Part shown: positions 61,329 through 64,000 of the stretch, piece by piece
Layout: every line of letters begins with the position of its first letter
Numbering within the stretch: the first letter of the stretch is position 1
Assembly: GCA_028287785.1 (NCBI GenBank)
Contig: JAQBOZ010000028.1
Location: 62,001-126,000, forward strand
Length of the DNA stretch: 64,000 nt
Reading direction: 5' to 3'
Source of the DNA: Chlorobiota bacterium
GTDB taxonomy: Bacteria; Bacteroidota; Ignavibacteria; OLB7
Translations under genes and position numbers: made by a program
The notes under the pieces: generated by a model
Databases searched by the model: none
What the model was told of the DNA's origin: nothing
What the model saw: the letters and a program-made list of their open reading frames with translations, nothing else

Positions 61329-64000
61329 TTACTTCGTCAGCTCCACGCGGAGCACCGACGGAACGCCGTTGACCCGGAGTGACACAAGGTAGGTGCCGCT
61401 TGGCACCGACCCGAGATCAACGCTGCGATGATACTGGCCGGCGAGGAGATGCTCGCCGCTGATCACCGTCGCCACCCTCGTGCCGCGTGCGTCCATCAGT
61501 TCCAGCTCGACCGTCGCTGCCGACGGCAGCGTGAAGCCAAGATCGCAACGGCCCGATGTCGGATTCGGTTGCGCCGTGAGCGCCCCCATCACCGCGGCGA
61601 TACGATCGTTGCCGCTCAGGCCGGAGATGGCCTGGCTTGGCGGATCGCCACCCGTCACATCCACGTTATCGTTGCCGACCTCCTGGCCGTTCTCATCGTA
61701 ATAGATGATCTCGGCGGTCGGATTTTCGGCGTTGGTGGCGTTGTAGACCACCGTTATGATCGGATCGTTCTGATTGCTCCGGTCATCGAGATCGCGACGC
61801 AGGTCGATCATCATCGTGCGGTCCCTGACATGAACCGACTCGAAGATATCGTTGCAGTTCCCCTGTTCGGCGTTATCGACATCGCACGGATACGTGGCCC
61901 CGGTGACCGCAACGATCGCGGTTACCGGATCGCTGTATTTGATCGCGATGGAGCGGATGTGCTTGTCGGCCGCATCCGCGCGCGAGAACGTCAGGCTGTT
62001 CATATGCAGGGTTGCGCGGTCAGGAACGTCCGTGGCCGAGCCAACGCTGAGCGTCCCCTTCTTCGAGGCATCCCACGGCCCGTAGCGCATCGTGCAGCTT
62101 GTGCCATCGCAGTGGTCCACGGTCACCACCACATTCCCTATCCAGCCCAGACCGAAGTCCACGCCAAGATCGAACTGCACCATGGTATTGGCCGGAAGCC
62201 CGTGCGCTCCGGTTATCTGCGTATACCCGGCGGAGCTGCTGTACGGCCACGACTGCGGAGTGCCGTCGACAACAAGGTTGCTGCCATGGAGCCCGCTTCC
62301 CGGCGGCGGCGGCGTGACGCTGATCTTCACATCACAGATCGGCGACGTCGGCGCCTTCAGGTTGTAGATCGTGAAGGTGCGGGTGCTGAGATTCATGTTC
62401 GGATACGCCCTCACCATCATCGAATCGCACCGATCCTGCGGGGCCGGATCGCAATGGAAGCAGATGGTGTCGCTGCATTCGATCTCCGTCCCGTCCTTCT
62501 GGACGATCGTCGCGATCAACTCAACGCAGACCAGGCCGCTGGCGGTGGTGCTGGTGGCATGGATCTGCACATCGAGCGGGCTGGGGCAGGGCGGGCCGAA
62601 GAAGAGCGAACCGCTTGTGGTCCCGGGAAGGCTGGCCGGGATGGTGGAGCTTGGAGTGCATGGCGATGTCACCACGCTCTGCACCACGCCACCCGGAGTG
62701 GTGCCACCGCCGACCGGCAGCACGTTGTACTGGAGTTGCGAGATGTTCCCCAGCGTGTTCAGGATATGCGTCGTGAACGTGCAGCACTCGCTGATCTGGG
62801 TATCACCCCAGATCGAATCGCACGCGTCCCCATCCGGCGGGATCACCGTCACGCAGGCCGGGGTGGACTCCGCCTTGATGCAGGAGGTGCTGCCGTACGG
62901 CTTCACCTCGATGCCATAGGAGTTGCAGGCGATCTGGCCGACCGCCGCGGTGGTCGGAACCGTTCCGGTGAAGTAGAAATCCTGCGTGCCGCCCGGCGCA
63001 AGCATCGCCGGCGAGCCCTGGATCTGGAACGAGTACGTTGATACGAACGCGGGCACGAACACTCCCGGCGTCACCGGCGGCGCGACCGGATTGGGGGTTG
63101 TGCATGCGAAGAAGGCCGACCGCGACGGGTTCTGCGATGGCCCCGGCGGGTTGGTGTTGTACCTGTAAGCGTAACCGGTCACCGCGGTAATCGGCAACGT
63201 GATGGGAAGATCGTACATGCTTCCGCGTGTCGCGTATGGCGGCAGCACGGAGATATCGCCGACATGCGGAAGGATATCGAGCAGATTGATATTCGCCAGC
63301 GTCAGGATGCCGGTGTTCATCAGCCTGATCCTGTACTCCGCCTGTCCCCCCGGCTGCACGTTCGCGCTCGGCCCGAAGAGGGTGCCGGTGATCTTCTGCC
63401 GCACATCCTTGGCGATCTGAAGCTGCGCGTAACCGTTGATGGTCACTTCCGCCGGGTTGGAAACCACCGGCGTCGGCAGATTACCGGCCGAGAAGGTGAA
63501 CGTGTTGAAGTAGTTGTCCGGCGGGATCGTCGGATTATCATCGGCCTTGGTGTCGAACTCGATCACCAGATAATCAACCGCGCCGCTGCAGTTGGACGGC
63601 AGCGTCGGGAATGTCCAGGTGAGGCTGGTTGCCCCGACGGACGGAGACGTCAGGCCGCCGATCACCGTTGGAGGGGTGGCGCTCAGCGTGCAGCACGCCG
63701 GGTTGTTGTCGGTGGCCCAGACGATCGGGCCGTAGTAGTAGGTCGGGTTGCCGACGTAGGAGAATCCGGGCGGAAGCGCATCGGTGATGGTGCACGGCGT
63801 CGCGGTTGCGCTGCCGACGTTAGCAACCACCATGCGCCAGCGGACGACATCGCCGGGATAGAACGGACCGGCGGTCGACGGGGCGCAGCCGGGCATGCAG
63901 GAGCCGGCCTTTCCCTCGAAGAACTTCGCCGCCAGGATATTCGGCGCGGTCGGCGTTACGATATCGTGCGTCGTCGCGCAAAGCCCGGCCGGCACGCTGG
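61329..64000 (-). CDS. T9SS cargo protein with DUF11-like repeats (5' part beyond the window)
   Basis: Partial: the frame runs off the right edge (the GTG at 63995 is an internal codon at best). About 888 residues are seen. Ig-like 'DUF11'/isopeptide-type repeats occur in the first part (RWRMVVANVGSATATPCTIT, LPPGFSYVGNPTYYYGPI, YRIRLMNTGILTLANINLLD), several Cys-containing domains follow (QISECCTFTTHILNTLGN, ECSDTICFHCDPAPQDRCDS), and a dockerin-free C-terminus carries the T9SS type A domain (AQPNPTSGRCDLGFTLPSA, VPSGTYLVSLRVNG, RVELTK). A large surface or secreted structural protein. Confidence 0.85.
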   Translation of the reverse strand, partial: SVPAGLCATTHDIVTPTAPNILAAKFFEGKAGSCMPGCAPSTAGPFYPGDVVRWRMVVANVGSATATPCTITDALPPGFSYVGNPTYYYGPIVWATDNNPACCTLSATPPTVIGGLTSPSVGATSLTWTFPTLPSNCSGAVDYLVIEFDTKADDNPTIPPDNYFNTFTFSAGNLPTPVVSNPAEVTINGYAQLQIAKDVRQKITGTLFGPSANVQPGGQAEYRIRLMNTGILTLANINLLDILPHVGDISVLPPYATRGSMYDLPITLPITAVTGYAYRYNTNPPGPSQNPSRSAFFACTTPNPVAPPVTPGVFVPAFVSTYSFQIQGSPAMLAPGGTQDFYFTGTVPTTAAVGQIACNSYGIEVKPYGSTSCIKAESTPACVTVIPPDGDACDSIWGDTQISECCTFTTHILNTLGNISQLQYNVLPVGGGTTPGGVVQSVVTSPCTPSSTIPASLPGTTSGSLFFGPPCPSPLDVQIHATSTTASGLVCVELIATIVQKDGTEIECSDTICFHCDPAPQDRCDSMMVRAYPNMNLSTRTFTIYNLKAPTSPICDVKISVTPPPPGSGLHGSNLVVDGTPQSWPYSSSAGYTQITGAHGLPANTMVQFDLGVDFGLGWIGNVVVTVDHCDGTSCTMRYGPWDASKKGTLSVGSATDVPDRATLHMNSLTFSRADAADKHIRSIAIKYSDPVTAIVAVTGATYPCDVDNAEQGNCNDIFESVHVRDRTMMIDLRRDLDDRSNQNDPIITVVYNATNAENPTAEIIYYDENGQEVGNDNVDVTGGDPPSQAISGLSGNDRIAAVMGALTAQPNPTSGRCDLGFTLPSAATVELELMDARGTRVATVISGEHLLAGQYHRSVDLGSVPSGTYLVSLRVNGVPSVLRVELTK

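Overview
The window reads as high-GC chromosomal DNA of a Gram-negative bacterium of the Bacteroidota/Chlorobiota (FCB) group, possibly a Kapaibacteria- or Ignavibacteria-like lineage. The evidence is three large secreted proteins with type IX secretion (T9SS, type A) C-terminal sorting domains, three DUF1573 paralogs, a PD40/OmpA protein, an expanded TonB/ExbB/ExbD cluster, kdsB (LPS Kdo), a sphingolipid-type long-chain base synthase, and a transmembrane anti-sigma factor fused to an outer-membrane-type barrel. The taxonomic placement is inference. No rRNA, tRNA or CRISPR was seen, and there is no phage or integrase gene.

Layout. 1-4.3 kb: a MITE-like element, a T9SS cargo protein, an intact and a frameshifted GNAT acetyltransferase, and an ECF sigma factor. 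4.4-6.7 kb: pssA-psd phosphatidylethanolamine synthesis and a DUF559-like protein. 6.8-10.8 kb: a probable operon of ECF sigma, dual-membrane anti-sigma/barrel fusion and two paralogous lipoproteins, one with an extraordinary RDS repeat. 11.1-11.9 kb: a PPK2 polyphosphate kinase. 12-18 kb: a five-gene MacAB/TolC-like export operon. 18.1-26 kb (+ strand): gatC, kdsB, a serine palmitoyltransferase/GNAT fusion that may make ceramide in one polypeptide, a homocysteine-methyltransferase/MTHFR fusion that has lost its zinc cysteines, and an HpnE-like desaturase.

26-41 kb: mostly cell-envelope genes on the minus strand. They include a duplicated outer-membrane protein (one copy with a precise internal deletion), a 1340-residue T9SS protein, an OmpA/PD40 protein, three DUF1573 paralogs, a TPR protein and a PstS-like lipoprotein. 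41.4-49.1 kb: a Ton energy-transduction cluster (ExbB, two ExbD, two anchored TonB, three unanchored proteins with tandem TonB-C domains, plus decayed TonB and ExbD remnants) and a STAS protein. 49.2-56.6 kb: housekeeping and catabolic genes (peptidase, dtd, prmC, a saccharopine-dehydrogenase-like protein, a double GNAT, kynurenine 3-monooxygenase with an HD hydrolase). 56.6-61 kb: a second MITE copy with a clear target duplication, then an ECF42 sigma factor with three YCII/DGPF proteins, a DoxX protein and a YdeI-like protein. Three near-identical minus-strand promoters with the TGTCGA-N17-CGACA pattern precede YCII genes in this locus. 61.3-64 kb: a T9SS cargo protein running off the window.

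The strongest biology: two self-contained sigma-factor circuits (dual-membrane anti-sigma, and ECF42 with repeated promoters), the sphingolipid fusion enzyme, the zinc-less methyltransferase fusion, and the actively expanding and decaying TonB family. All functions come from reading motifs by eye; no database search was run.
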